Positions 12,140-25,862 are shown, counted from the first letter of the stretch. The stretch: 64,000 bases of DNA from Whalleya microplaca (GCA_022497155.1 MU385751.1:417200-481199), one strand, 5' to 3'. Notes: generated by a model from the letters alone, not told the origin. Translations and numbers: made by a program.

Positions 12140-13209
12140 GATGGGCGAGGGCAAAGGCGAGGGCGAGGGCGACCAATGTGCCTTTTATCAGGACCGAAGG
12201 CCCAGCGCCGGACCTCGAAGCTCGAAGCTCGAGCCTCGGGGTGTATCGCAAAGAGGAAGAGGATGGTCAACGACCGAAGAAAGGGGTATCCGCCCAGTGG
12301 AGGCGGCAAGGCACCTCGATGTTATCGGATCATCAACGGTCATCAACAGCGCCGTCGAGTTAATTCTAATACAGGAGTTTCTTCTATACGAATCAACAGC
12401 TGCTTGCGGGCGGGATCTGGCAGGAATCTGGCGCGGAGGAACCGACGTAAGATGTATCCTTTGTACTGTTGTACAGTTCGATGGAACAGGTTGTCTTGTC
12501 CTGTCGTGTCTTGTCTCGTCTCGTCTCGTGTCGGTCGGTATGTTGTTGATTGTTAGATGCAGGTGCTGCGCAGGTGTTGCATGTTTAATCGAGGGCTGGG
12601 ATTATTTTTTTAGGCCGTTGAAGGGAGCTTGGACACTTTTGCAGGCGCGTCAGTTCCTGGGGTGGGCTAGCGCGATTCAATTGCGCTAATCCTAATTAAG
12701 CTACTAGCTATATGTACGTACCTTTTCTTACTTAAGGTAAGGTACCTTATGCATCTACTCCGTACATAATTAAGCTTACCTAATGCGATAGCTCCCTCGA
12801 CTCAACACATTCACACAGAACAATGAATACCTACTCCGATACTCTATGTGTAGGTGTTGTCAAAATACCTACCTGGGTAAGGTGGGTTTTACTAATTAAT
12901 GCTGTATACAACCGTGCCCGACTCAGATGTATCCATCAGACATACACCTCCGTAGACATAGATATGTAAGGTTAGTTGTTAAAATCCACCAACATGATCC
13001 TCTGCATATGGCCTCATACCCCTGGCTGAGGCAGCCCTCACGTACGTATCCTACCCTAGCGATATGTATTTCTGGTATTGCTGAGGATGAATTTTCTCAT
13101 CGAGTTCCTCATCTGCTCAACCCTAGCCAATTACTTGCCCCTTTTCATTATCTTTTCTTCATCTCCAGCCCCCTCGTCCCTTCACTTTCTAGTCTCGTAG
13201 CCTCGTTCC
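12140..13209. other. Intergenic: NUP170 promoter and KAR 3' side
   Basis: The part near 12140 is the probable NUP170 promoter. A TCGTC/TCTCG pentanucleotide-like simple repeat occurs at about 12496-12535. GGTACC-centred palindromes occur at about 12710-12745. No convincing gene; the 222-residue plus-strand frame (12021-12689) overlaps NUP170 exon 1 in antisense and looks like chance. Confidence 0.5.
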
Positions 13210-14308
13210 TCAGTTCTTCTTAGCCTCCCTGGCAGCCTTCCTCAACGCCCTGTTCCGGATATCCACGTGCATCTTGAGATTGACCCAGATGGCCAGCGAG
13301 TGGCCGACGCCGATGGTGTTCTCGATGGCCCACGCCATCAGCGCGTGGCTCCAGTACGGCGTGTACGTGGCCGCGGTGCCTTGCCAATCTCCGGAGCCGA
13401 CTTTCCCCAGCGCGGCGCGCACGAACGGCCTCGGCGACGGGATGAGCAGGCTGGGGCGGCGCACCTTGCTCATGGCCGTGGTGACGAGGTAGCTGAGGCA
13501 CAGCTGCACGTCGACGCCGCTCGGCTTGAGCTCCGCCGCCAGCGCCGACGACCAGTGCTGCAGGAACGCCTTGCTGCCCGAGTACGTCGCCAGGTACGGC
13601 GTCGGCATCCAGCCCCCGAAGCTGCCCATGGTGAGCACGAGCCCGCGCTTGCGCGTCTGCATGCCCGGGACCACCACCCGCGTGACCTTGAGCGTGCCCA
13701 GGCAGTTGATGGTGACGATGTTCTCGAGCTCCTGCTTCTCGGTGAGGGCGAAGGGGACGGGGATGCTGTGGCTCTGGCCGACGTTGTTGATGAGGATGCC
13801 GACGTCGAGACCGTTGATCAGTTCGGCGAGACGGGTGTAGTCGGCGTCGTTGTTGGCGGAGAAGTCCATGTCGAGCACCTTCGTCTCTAACCCGGAGAAC
13901 TTGCTCTCGAGTTCGTGGGATAACGTCTCGAGTTTGGACAGGGTGCGGGAGACCAGGACGAGGTTGAAGCCCTTGGAAGCAAGCTGAGTTGCGAACTCCT
14001 TGCCGAGGCCATCGGAGGCGCCGGTCACTATAGCCCAGGTGCCCTTCTTGCCATATTTTCGGAGCTATATTGTATCACATACAAATGTCAGAGAAGACTT
14101 GCTCGTGCTCTCTATAGATAATACCGTCATTTTGGAAGGTGACTAGACTTACATTGGTGCCGCTGAGGACGAAGACGTTCAAGAACAAGCTGACGAAGCT
14201 CAGAACTTTATCGGCTAAGAATACAGCTCCTAACCCAGCGAGTACCAATTGAACGCTCCGAGGAACGGCCTCGAGATAAGCCTCGACGGCCTTGATACCG
14301 TTATCCAT
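13210..14308 (-). CDS. IFA38: Very-long-chain 3-ketoacyl-CoA reductase (microsomal beta-keto reductase)
   Basis: Exons 14308-14153 and 14064-13210 give 336 residues (yeast Ifa38/YBR159W has 347). Intron 14152-14065 has a GTAAGT donor and TATAG acceptor. The enzyme reduces 3-ketoacyl-CoA with NADPH in the ER fatty-acid elongation cycle that makes C20-C26 acyl chains for sphingolipids. A hydrophobic N-terminal anchor spans about residues 17-50. The short-chain dehydrogenase fold follows: TGASDGLG cofactor loop (66-73), NNVG, catalytic Ser200 (MGSFGG), Tyr213 and Lys217 (YSGSK). The C-terminus is basic (REAKKN), near but not exactly a KKXX ER-retrieval signal. The start is the ATG giving [12 protein letters not shown]; the frame upstream has only a TTG. 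The gene lies head-to-head with ERG28, also an ER lipid protein. Confidence 0.92.
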
Positions 14309-14745
14309 GTTGACGAGACGATCTGACTTCGCGATGGTGCTGCTCTGGTACAATTGCAAGAATTCGGATGGCAAGTGTTGATCTCGGATGTGGTAGACTT
14401 TTCGGACTTGCAGGTCAACAAATATCTATGCGTAGACCGGGGGTTAAAGCTGGTTATCTGCATATGCGGCGCGGACTAGTAGATGCTAGCACCGACGCTA
14501 CGTATGTACCTAGGTATTGGAGCCTGATGGCTACGTAGGTACCTTAGGTAGCTGGTAACTTATAGTAGCTTGTAGGTACCTCTCCTCTAACCTAGCAGAA
14601 CTCAATTGCCAGCGATATCGAGTCAGGTCAGGAGAGCTCCCGTCTCCAACTCTCGATCTTTTCAGCTCCAATTGTCTTTGGGGGAGATGCCATTGTGAAT
14701 GACATCAAAGCTTGAATTTTTCAGTAACAACTGAGAACCGCTACG
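14309..14745. promoter_or_regulatory. Divergent promoter region between KAR and ERG28
   Basis: These 437 bp separate the start codons of two ER lipid-synthesis genes on opposite strands, so they must hold both promoters. GGTACC/CCTAGG-centred motifs (for example near 14505-14580) are dense here. No sterol-regulatory element was recognised by eye. Confidence 0.6.
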
Positions 14746-15371
14746 ATGGACGCCCTCACAGCCTACCTCCCGCCCGCCAAGGGCTACCTGCCTTACTACA
14801 TGCTCGGGGTACGATTCTCTTACCAGCTCTTCACCAAGCTTCCAAGCTTCCAAGCTCCTCACTACCCAGCTAACCTCTGCGCACACCTCACCAGCTCTCC
14901 ATAATCGCCGTCGGCAACTCGCTGCAGAACTACCTAACGCTGCACTACTCGCGGCGTCTGTACAACGGGCAATTCACCCCCGCCACAAACCTGCCTCCGA
15001 AATCCGCCTCCTTCGACCCAGCGGACTCGCCCTCCAAACTCCAGCCCGTCTCCCCCTCCTCCCCCTCCTCCTCCTCCTCCACCAAGGAGGGGAGGGTGCA
15101 GGACCAGGTGACGCCGCTCGCGGCCCGCCTGTTCGGCACCTACACGCTGATCTCGGCCATCGTGCGCATCTACGCGAGCTACCACCTGGCGGTCGCGCCC
15201 GTCTACCACCTGGCGCTGTGGACGTACGTCGTCGCGCTGCTGCACTTCGGGTCGGAATTTGCGGTGTATAAGACCGCGAGGCTGGGGGCGCCCGTGCTGT
15301 TCCCGTTTTTCTTTGCGAGCGTGGGCATTGCGTGGATGGTGAGTCAGTATGGGTTCTACGTCGAGGCGTAG
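14746..15371 (+). CDS. ERG28: Ergosterol biosynthesis scaffold protein Erg28
   Basis: Exons 14746-14808 and 14895-15371 give 179 residues; intron 14809-14894 has a GTACGA donor and CCAG acceptor. Erg28 is a small multi-span ER protein that tethers the sterol C-4 demethylation enzymes (Erg25, Erg26, Erg27) and Erg6. Diagnostic stretches are SIIAVGNSLQNYLTLHYS, TPLAARLFGTYTLISAIVR, and ALWTYVVALLHFGSEFAVY followed by a last hydrophobic helix. Hydrophobic segments lie at about 12-32, 92-112, 120-138 and 148-168. The protein is longer than the yeast one (148 residues) because of a Ser/Pro-rich insertion (PSSPSSSSSST) between the first two helices, in the loop. It is transcribed away from KAR and convergently with GAL7. 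The join keeps frame and creates the expected helix. Confidence 0.9.
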
Positions 15372-15390
15372 GAGTAGCGAGAGTGAGTGA

Positions 15391-15429
15391 GAGAAAGAAA
15401 GAAAGAAAGAAAGAAAGAGGGGGGGGGGG
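15391..15429. repeat. (GAAA)n and G-run simple repeat
   Basis: A GAAA/AAAG tetranucleotide run followed by 11 G residues, in the 253-bp gap between the convergent ERG28 and GAL7 genes. Such a purine run near two 3' ends may affect termination, but that is only a possibility. Confidence 0.85.
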
Positions 15430-15624
15430 AAGGGAGGTTGTTGCTAGGATGTAGGAACTGAAAAGGATAATGTGGTCGAATATTCGCTTGGAGGAGTATA
15501 TAATGCGGGAGCTACTAGATGAGTTTTTTATATATAGTATTTTGAAGACTCTATATCTAACCCTGTACCCTCTCCTATCCCTCGAGTAGATACATAGTAG
15601 CAACAAGCGTTCCTCGCTGCCGGC

Positions 15625-18195
<2,571 letters not shown>

Positions 18196-20002
18196 ATGGG
18201 TGTCATCCGCAAGAAGACCGCTACGCGGGGTGGCGAAGGCGGCGTCAAATATGTTTGCGACGTGTGCTCTGCCGATATCACATCAACTGTACGTCTACCC
18301 TACGCGGGATCGTCTTCTTCTACTGCTTCTGCTGCGCCTGTTCGGCCGGAATCCCCACGCGCCGCCATCAGCCGCTTCAGCTTCAGCCTTACGTGAACTA
18401 GACCGGCCCATCCAACCCCACAACATATCACATCACCACACACAGCTTCACTGAAGTAGCCTTGTCGCTAACGTTACTACAACATCACAGGTACGGATAA
18501 GATGCGCCCACCCAGCGTGCAACGAATACGACCTGTGTGTCCAATGCTTCTCTGCTGGCGCCGCGAGTGGCTCTCACCAGCCTGCCACTCATTCCTTCAA
18601 AGTCATCGAACAGAACTCCGTTCCTATATTTGACCCGGATTGGGGTGCGGACGAGGAACTGTTGCTACTCGAGGGTTGCGAAACATACGGGCTTGGATCA
18701 TGGGCCGATATTGCAGACCACATCGGCGGCTACCGCCACAAGGACGAGGTTAGGGATCACTACCTCAAGACGTATGTCGACTCGCCCTGTTTCCCGCTCC
18801 CGAAGCGGTGTAGGCCGACCGACATGGAGCTGGCCCAGGAGATATCGCGCGAGGAGTTTCAGGCACGAAAGAAGCGGCGGATCGAGGAACGCCGCGAGGC
18901 CCAGAAGAATGCACCCCCCATGCCCCCCAAGACCAAGCCGACGGCCAGTGTGCCTTCTTGTCACGAGATTCAAGGTTACATGCCCGGTCGATTAGAGTTC
19001 GAGACCGAATACGCAAACGAGGCCGAAGAGGCTGTTCAGCTGATGCAGTTCGACCCTGGTGACGGCGTCAACCCTAGGACGGGGGAACTCGAGCCAGAGA
19101 TGGAGCTGAAGCTCACCGTCATGGACATCTACAATTGCCGCTTAAGTCAACGTGTGGATCGCAAGAAGGTCATTTTCGAGCACAATCTACTCGATTACCG
19201 AGAAAACAGCAAGCTGGAGAAGAAGCGGACGAAAGAAGAACGCGATGTGCTTAACAAGGCCAAGCCATTTGCGCGGCTGATGAACCACGACGACTTCGAG
19301 GGATTCTGCCAGGGGCTAGTTGACGAGCTGAATTTGCGACAGGCCATTGCGCAGCTACAGGAGTGGAGGAACCTCAAGATAGGCGACCTTCGCAGTGGGG
19401 AGAAGTACGAGCAGGAGAAATCCCAGCGCATGCAGAAAGCCATACCGATGGGATCTATGGACCGCGAGCGTCTTGCTTCCGCCCAGCGTTCTAAGCAGAA
19501 CATCCAGCCTGAGCCACCCAGCGGCGCAGCCCTACTAGTGGCTCCCGAACTCCCGTTCCGGCCCGCGACAAATGGGGCGACATCCCAAGGTACGACCGAC
19601 CCCTCGGCGTCCACGAACGGTGAGGCCAAACCGCTCACGAATGGGCATACGAACGGGGCCACGAACGGGAACACGATCGAGGCCGCCACGAACGGAAGCG
19701 CGCCGGCGACCAGGCAGCGGGTTATCCCGCAGCCCATCTCGGGCGTGCAGCCGCTCCCCCTCAACCAAGAAAACGCGAATGACTTCCACCTCCTCACGCC
19801 GGAGGAGGCGGAGCTGTGCAAGGTGTCCCGGCTGCAGCCGAAGCCGTACCTGATGATCAAGGAGCAGGTGCTGAAGGAGGCGCTCAAGGGCAACGGCGCG
19901 CTCAAGAAGAAGCAGGTCAAGGAGATCTGCCGCCTGGACTCGCAGAAGGGGGGCCGGATCTTCGACTTCTTTATCAATTCCGGGTGGATCGGGAAGGCCT
20001 AG
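18196..20002 (+). CDS. ADA2: SAGA transcriptional adaptor Ada2
   Basis: Exons 18196-18288 and 18491-20002 give 534 residues; the 202-bp intron 18289-18490 has a GTACGT donor and CACAG acceptor and splits the first zinc finger. Ada2 binds and activates the Gcn5 acetyltransferase in the SAGA and ADA complexes in the nucleus. Order of domains: ZZ zinc finger (about 18-73; CDVC, then [15 protein letters not shown]), SANT domain (about 85-131; [19 protein letters not shown]), the ADA2 middle region (about 180-330; [15 protein letters not shown]), an Asn/Gly/Thr-rich linker with repeated TNG units (about 355-410), and a C-terminal SWIRM domain (about 445-534; ending [14 protein letters not shown]). 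The TNG-repeat linker looks lineage-specific. It lies head-to-head with GAL7 across 1.2 kb. Confidence 0.95.
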
Positions 20003-21410
20003 TAGGCCTAGGCCCCCCTTTGTTCGCTACCTACTACCTATGTTGTTTTTGTGCATGATATTATTGGACATGATACCTGCGGATGTATAGATTCTTCTTT
20101 TGTTGCGATGGAGCATATGTATTGGGACGAAGGCGATGGTTTCGTTTAGATGAAGCCGTTGTACCGGAAAACGGCGGCCCCTATGCCGTGTCAGAATCCA
20201 CGGCTGGCGATGGGTTTGGCCTTGGCTACCTAGGTCCCTATTCAAGCTGAACCTTGACTTTCCATACTGTACAAGGGGAGCAAATTACTATAGCAGATGA
20301 CTAGCAATGCGAACACAGACGATTGTGCTGAGATACGTGCTACGGAATACGCTCTGGTTCATCTGGGCTACATGGGTTACACAGCGTGACATGAAAATTC
20401 CAGCAGTCTGTCTAGAGCTGCGGATAGCCGGTGAAGTAAAATGACATTGTCTTCTAATTCACGAATCCATGGTACTCGGTCTCACCTGTGAACTAAAGTA
20501 AGTCGAACATGCATGGTCTGAGTCTTTTTTTCATATGAGACGGTCTTCGTGACTGCTTCTGCATCCATGTGTGGCCAGTCTTTGTTGAAGGTTCAAGGTA
20601 GTTGCCCATTTAGGTACCTGTCATCTGATATCGAGTCTGTATACATTCGGAGTACCGACGTGTATGTAAGGGTTCGCTGCAACCACGGGAAGAAGGAAAG
20701 AAAGAAGGAGTAGGACGGTGTCTAATACCTACTACTTATTACCAAGGGCGATCCACGATTTACAGAATTACCTGAGGCAGGTGCCTTTCTACCATTTTTA
20801 TAGTATTACCCATTGATCAGTCAGTTCGATCCGTACATGTATCTACTTACCTAAAAGTACAGCTGGAGGTACTTACATACGTAACCTACCCAGGTACCTA
20901 AGGTATGTCACATATCTGTACCTGTGCTACCTGACAAAAGGTTAATTAACCATCGCCCACTGCCAGTTTACATCCCTAAACTCAACTGTCTTATCATCCC
21001 ACCTCTCAACTTTGGCTCACCTTCTCGTCTGAATTGATTGTCGTCCCATACCTGCCTGCAGTAAATGTAGGTTGGTAGCGCTCGCTAAAGCCGTATGTAA
21101 CGAATTATCATACATACAGGTCATAACTGTCCTTAACAACCTATAATAATACAAAGAGGGGGGTGCAAGCGCACCACGGAATTGGAACAAGCCGCAGCCA
21201 CGCTTCCAACACCAGGACCAACAAGACCAGGGCCAGGACCAAAGATCAGGGCTAGGGCCACGACTAGACTGCTAGGTTACAGTAGGAAGGACCACTTGGA
21301 ACCAGAAGCAGAAGAACCAGAGAACAGAAACCCAGCACCCAGCCCGCCGCACGCGCCTTTCCTATTTCTATCCGCCCGGCCCTAGGCTGTGGTGCAACCT
21401 CTCCTACATA
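20003..21410. other. Intergenic, no gene seen
   Basis: This 1.4-kb stretch holds the ADA2 3' end and the promoter of the next gene. Dense GGTACCTA-type motifs occur at about 20860-20935. A short plus-strand frame at 21182-21385 is rich in Pro/Arg/Thr repeats and is probably 5' UTR. Confidence 0.5.
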
Positions 21411-22772
21411 ATGGCCATTGGCCATCAGAAACTAAAAGGCTTGATGCCGCGTCGAAACATCCTCCTACCGACTCTCTGCCTAGTCCTCCTCATTGCAGTA
21501 TGGACCCTGCGCCCTACCGGCTCCAACCTTGACCACTGGCTCGACACCGACGCCGTGCGAGCACCATCACCTCCCGTTCACAACAACGTCGACCTGTCCG
21601 CTCCCGACGCCCCCTTCGTCGGCTGGCCGCTAAAGCGAGTATGCGACGAGACAACATGGGTCGACGGCCTCATTTACATCTGCGATAACAACTCTGGGGG
21701 CATCGGAAATATACGAAATTACATCCAGACCTGTCTGCGCTATGCCCTCGAGGCCGGCGCCACGGGACTTACCATCCCCAAGATCAGGAAGCGCAACGAG
21801 ACCGACCTTGCCGACCTGTTCACCGAGTATCTACCCCTTAACTACATGTTCGACGAGCAACACTTCAGGGATGCCTTCAACAACAACTGCCCACAGATCA
21901 CGCTCTACGATGATGTGCACGACATCCCCGGCGTGGCCGAAAAGCCCAAGATCGAACTGATCACGCCCAAAGACTTCGGTAATCGCGAGGGCTGCGACTT
22001 CAAGGATCAGAACCGACACACCGATCGCTTTGGCGACCGCTTCCGCAGGTGGCTCAACTCTCCCAAGCCGGGATCGGGCCTCGCGCCGCCGTCCTGGGAT
22101 AACCCGCGTCTGATCCGCTTCAACTGGGGCGTGCTCTGGGACTGGCAGATCTATCGCGACGGGCCCGAGTTCGCCGCCACCTTCGGCAGCGTTCTACGCT
22201 TCAACAACCAGCTACTATACCTCGGGAAGACGGCGCTGAAGAACATGCACGCGTTCGCGCGGTCCAAGGGCGCCCAGGGCGGCGGGCGCTTCCTCGGCGT
22301 GCACCTGCGCACGGAGAGCGACGCGATGGGCTTCTGGCCGACCTTCCACACGCAGACGGAGGGGTACCTACGGCAGGCGAAGGCGCGCGGCTTCGAGGTG
22401 GCGTACCTGGCGACGGGCAACGCGACGGAGGCGAAGAAGTTCTCGGACGCGGCGATCGAGATGTCGCAGATGTTCGTGGTGACCAAGGCGGACCTGCTGG
22501 ACGGCGCGGACCTCGAGGAGCTCAACGCGCTGAGCTGGGACCAGCAAGGGCTGGTCGACCTCGTCGTCCTGCTCGGCGCCGAGTTCTTCGTCGGCGCCAT
22601 GCCCAGCTCCTTCTCCGTCTACACCGCCATGAAGCGCCACCTGCGCACCGGCGGCCTGTACACGCGCCCCTACAAGACCGGCACCGAAGGCGACGGCCTC
22701 TCGTACCTCGTCGGTAACTACGATAAGTACTGGGAGGGCTGGCTCTTCATGTGGGATGGCATGTGGCCTTGA
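21411..22772 (+). CDS. O-fucosyltransferase-like type II membrane protein
   Basis: Single exon, 453 residues. A short basic cytosolic tail (MPRRN) precedes one signal-anchor segment (about 16-33, ILLPTLCLVLLIAVWTL), so it is probably a Golgi or ER type II protein with a lumenal catalytic domain. GGIGNIRNYIQTCLRYAL (96-113) resembles the N-terminal donor-binding turn of the GDP-fucose O-fucosyltransferase family; FLGVHLRTE (295-302) resembles its conserved H-x-R strand, and a C-terminal block (LVDLVVLLGAEFFVGAMPSSFS) matches the family's late motif. One N-glycosylation sequon (NET) lies at about 129 and another (NAT) in the C-terminal half. The acceptor substrate is unknown. The GT-B-type fold is likely; fucosyl transfer is inferred. 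The ATG is the first in frame, soon after a stop-containing leader. Confidence 0.72.
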   Translation: MAIGHQKLKGLMPRRNILLPTLCLVLLIAVWTLRPTGSNLDHWLDTDAVRAPSPPVHNNVDLSAPDAPFVGWPLKRVCDETTWVDGLIYICDNNSGGIGNIRNYIQTCLRYALEAGATGLTIPKIRKRNETDLADLFTEYLPLNYMFDEQHFRDAFNNNCPQITLYDDVHDIPGVAEKPKIELITPKDFGNREGCDFKDQNRHTDRFGDRFRRWLNSPKPGSGLAPPSWDNPRLIRFNWGVLWDWQIYRDGPEFAATFGSVLRFNNQLLYLGKTALKNMHAFARSKGAQGGGRFLGVHLRTESDAMGFWPTFHTQTEGYLRQAKARGFEVAYLATGNATEAKKFSDAAIEMSQMFVVTKADLLDGADLEELNALSWDQQGLVDLVVLLGAEFFVGAMPSSFSVYTAMKRHLRTGGLYTRPYKTGTEGDGLSYLVGNYDKYWEGWLFMWDGMWP

Positions 22773-23683
22773 TTATGATTCAGTTTCAACGTTGCTTGCT
22801 CGCACAAACAATAGGGGGGACGGGGGGACGGGGGGAGATGGTGGGTTCCGGATGAGCAGAATCAATTATTGTAATAGTATTGTACATGTATCATTACGCC
22901 TGCATGCTAGCTAGACCAGAACAATTACTTATTCCAGAAAAAAGAGTACTATGTCTGCTTCTATTATACTGCTGACGAATTCTTCAAAGTTTACCCAAGC
23001 CGGAGTACATTCCGGATGAAGGGGTGGTGATTGTGCCTCTTGGTACGAATAAAACCACACCATCTGTAGCTAGTACTTGGCTCGGTAAGCAGCTATCGTC
23101 AGATTTAATTATAAAGAAGAGACTATAGATTATCTTAAACTAGGTGTAGATGTATAAACTACTGAGGGTAAATGGTAAGCTACTTACGTATCAATACACA
23201 ATCAACCCGTGAATCAGTTAGTTAATTACTTTGAGGAGGTAGATAGCAAGTCACTTGAGCTTACGCGTTCTTGAGATACATGGAAGGCTAAGGGGATCTA
23301 AATGGAGTTAAAGTTTAATGACTTGGCTCGGTTGAGTCGAAATCCAGAAAGAAAGAAGGAAAAGAAAGAAAGAAAGAACAAAGTTATTACCTCTGCCTAC
23401 TGTAGCTAATGGTGGATGTGAACAAGATACTATAACTGGGTGATTATGCAAAAGTCTCCGATTATGCACTTACCGATATTTTTCCATGTGCTATCTCTCA
23501 AGTGAAGAGGTCCTTGTTAGCTCTTACTTAAAGCTCCCACACTCAACTTCTTCAACATCAACATCCCCCTCTCGCTTCCGACTTCATGCCTACGACTAGA
23601 GCAAATCTCACTGAAGACATTCTACTTATTCTGAGAAACTGAGCTTGTTGCTACATACACACGGAAGAACAACGGTTGGAAAA
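22773..23683. other. Intergenic, AT-rich, no gene seen
   Basis: About 900 bp separating two plus-strand genes. A GAAA/GAAG simple repeat is at about 23349-23380. The right part is the presumed promoter of the rhodanese-like gene. No other structure was seen. Confidence 0.5.
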
Positions 23684-24502
23684 ATGTCGCTCGTCACAAT
23701 ATCCAACCTGCAGCGAATCACGGCGTCCAAGCTGGCGGATATGCTCCTCGGTGCTACTCGCTCTGGAGCGGTAGACTCGGAGTCGAAGATAGCGGTTGTG
23801 GATGTCAGAGATGACGGTATGTTAGGCTTTGTTTTTATTCACTACAATTCATTCTCTCGTCCGCCTTTCTCGGCTGCTGTGTCTAGCATTCTACCTCCCC
23901 CTAAACCTATCAGCTCTCACGCTCCCCTTTCGAGTGATACAACTCACTCCCAGTATAAGTCGACTACTTCCCACTCACCCACCCCTCACCAGTCCGCTCA
24001 GTCTGGCTGACACATACCTACCTACCTACCTACCTACCTATCCCACCCACATACTTTACCCCGCCCCCTTTCCCCCTATTTACCTACCTACTCATTGCTA
24101 AGCCTCTACATAGACCACATAGGCGGACACATCAAGTCCTCCCTGCACTTCCCCAGCCGCAGCCTAGACGCGACGATGCCCACGCTCCTGCGGCGGCTCG
24201 CCGACGCGGACACCGTCGTCTTCCACTGCGCGCTCAGCCAGCAGCGCGGGCCCAGCGCCGCCCTGCGGTACCTGCGGGCGCGCGAGAGGGCCGAGGCCAA
24301 GCAGCAGCCCGTTCAAGAGGGCGGTGAGCAGGAGAAGAACAAGGGGAAGGACGAGCACGAGGGGGCCGAGAATGAGGGCGCGGCTGTGCCCCAGAAGGTG
24401 TATGTCCTGGACCGCGGCTTCGTCGGCTGGCAGGAGTTGTACGGCTTGGACGAGCGGCTGACGGAGGCGTATCGGAGGGAGATTTGGGAGGACGGGTATT
24501 AG
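23684..24502 (+). CDS. Rhodanese/Cdc25-like phosphatase (Ibp1/Ych1/Acr2-type)
   Basis: Exons 23684-23816 and 24114-24502 give 173 residues. The 297-bp intron is unusually long here and contains an (ACCT)n repeat; its donor is GTATGT and its acceptor CATAG, and the join recreates VVDVRDDDHIGGHIKSS, the classic rhodanese CH2A/Cdc25 turn. The catalytic loop is HCALSQQRGPSAAL, with nucleophile Cys83 and Arg89 (C-X5-R). The six-residue loop places it with Cdc25-type phosphatases and arsenate reductases rather than sulfurtransferases, whose loop is shorter (family knowledge). A charged insertion (about 103-138, Glu/Lys/Gln/Gly-rich) separates the active-site helix from the final VYVLDRGFVGWQ strand; it is low complexity and probably a surface loop. 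Substrate: a phosphoprotein or arsenate; not decidable here. Confidence 0.85.
24015..24040 (+). repeat. (ACCT)n microsatellite inside an intron
   Basis: About six tandem ACCT/CCTA units within the intron of the rhodanese-like gene. They are the same tetranucleotide that recurs as GGTAGGTA/TACCTACC in nearby intergenic DNA, so this repeat may be the expanded form of that motif. Confidence 0.88.
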
Positions 24503-25334
24503 GCTAGGTTGCGGGAAAGCTGGGAGGGGGGGGCATGGGGACATCTCGTTCGGGTGCATACATAGCGAGGATATCCATATAGATTTGGCAATGGAGTTGC
24601 ATTTGTTTTCATACCAACTGTGGTGATCACTTGGTCTACAGCATAGATAACTCGTTACTTCATGACAGGAATAGACAGTAGAGAAGTCCAGCTAAATATG
24701 GAGAATTTTCCAATACCCACACCCTTCTCCTAATGGTGGTATGCGTGACTATTGTGCAGCCTAGTACAATAACCCAGTTATGTTTGCTATTGTATCTGAT
24801 GTTTATATTATCAAGATCAGATCTGCCCAATAGGAATCATAGCATGCCTGGACATTTGACACACCATCAGCCATTGTCTACCTACCCCTAACATATAGCC
24901 CTAGTGAATTCACTATGATTTTGTCGTCAATTGTGATTAGAAAGTGATATCATGTCAAAAGAAGCTTGCAGGATATACGTATCTAGGCCTTGAAGCATCC
25001 AAAAGGGTGAGAGTACCATGACTACGGCGTCAGTCAGTGCCCAACCCCCTTCTTGCCTTTTACTTCGATTTTCTACAAGCTTTGACACATTCTTCGCAGA
25101 AAGGCATTGTAGAAGAAGTCCTCAAAGTGTCAAAGTGCGAAGTACTCCCGCTAGCCTTGTTATCCTACACACTTCCCTGACCTTCACGATTTAACCAACT
25201 GCAACCAAGCTACCTCAGCCTCTTGACTTTCTCTCCTTCCCTGCGCGATTCTTGGACAACATATCATCTCACAGAAACAACTGTGTAATGTCAACGAATT
25301 TGCGGTGAAAGGACCAATATAGACACTGCCGACC
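24503..25334. other. Intergenic, no gene seen
   Basis: About 830 bp between two plus-strand genes. No repeats or recognisable coding segments; the right half is the presumed promoter of the small membrane-protein gene. Confidence 0.5.
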
Positions 25335-25862
25335 ATGTCTCCGATCGCAGGCCAACTCTGTTCCATACTGGTACCCAACAGCTCGCAGGGCACACCAAAT
25401 GCGAGCAGTTGGGCGCTTAACATCACTAACGAAGCCCTGTGCAATGAGTACGTCCTTCCGCTTCCTGTGATCTACCTATAACGTATATATACCCGCCTAC
25501 CTATGGGCACACGCTGATCCCGAACCCCCAGATACAAAGCAGCAAACAACAGCTTCTGCGCCCTCAACCCAGCCTTCGTGGCGCGGTTCCACAACAAGTG
25601 CGGTCCCCTGTTGCCAGAAGCAGGAGCCCTAGACTACACCTCCCTGATTGCGCCAGCGAGCGCCGTTGTTCTCTTGGTGGCTTTAGCCGGGTACTGCGTC
25701 TACATCTACTACCATCCCGTAAAGACCCCTAGCCAACAATGGCCGGGCGCCATCGCCGGTGATGAGGAGAGGTGCGATATCAGCTGTCGTGAGAGAGGGG
25801 AATCTTTCCACCTGCCCAAGCCGGTGTTTCGCGAGGGCTTGGGGCTAGTGGAAAGGGGCTAG
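25335..25862 (+). CDS. Small single-span membrane protein, unknown function
   Basis: Exons 25335-25447 and 25532-25862 give 147 residues; intron 25448-25531 has GTACGT and CCCAG ends. No family was recognised. Residues 1-75 are polar with four cysteines (9, 36, 47, 61) and four N-glycosylation sequons (Asn15, 22, 29, 43 or 44), pointing to an extracytosolic domain held by disulfides. One strong membrane segment follows (about 76-97, ending GYCVYIYYHP), then a ~50-residue charged tail with PSQQWPG. There is no N-terminal signal peptide, so insertion would be by the internal segment (type III). The second exon is required to carry the membrane segment in frame, which supports the gene model. 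It could be a lineage-specific surface protein. Confidence 0.65.

Noticed and set aside
12021..12689. 222-codon plus-strand frame
   Set aside because: Half is antisense to NUP170 exon 1, the rest is a simple TCGTC-rich repeat.
13267..13890. 207-codon plus-strand frame
   Set aside because: Antisense of the ketoacyl reductase exon 2, whose SDR motifs are unambiguous.
14974..15606. 210-codon minus-strand frame
   Set aside because: Antisense of ERG28 with low-complexity Arg/Ser; ERG28 on the plus strand has clear family motifs.
21182..21385. 67-codon plus-strand frame before the fucosyltransferase-like gene
   Set aside because: Low-complexity Pro/Arg/Thr and GAC/CCA-type repeats in the probable 5' UTR; no start context.
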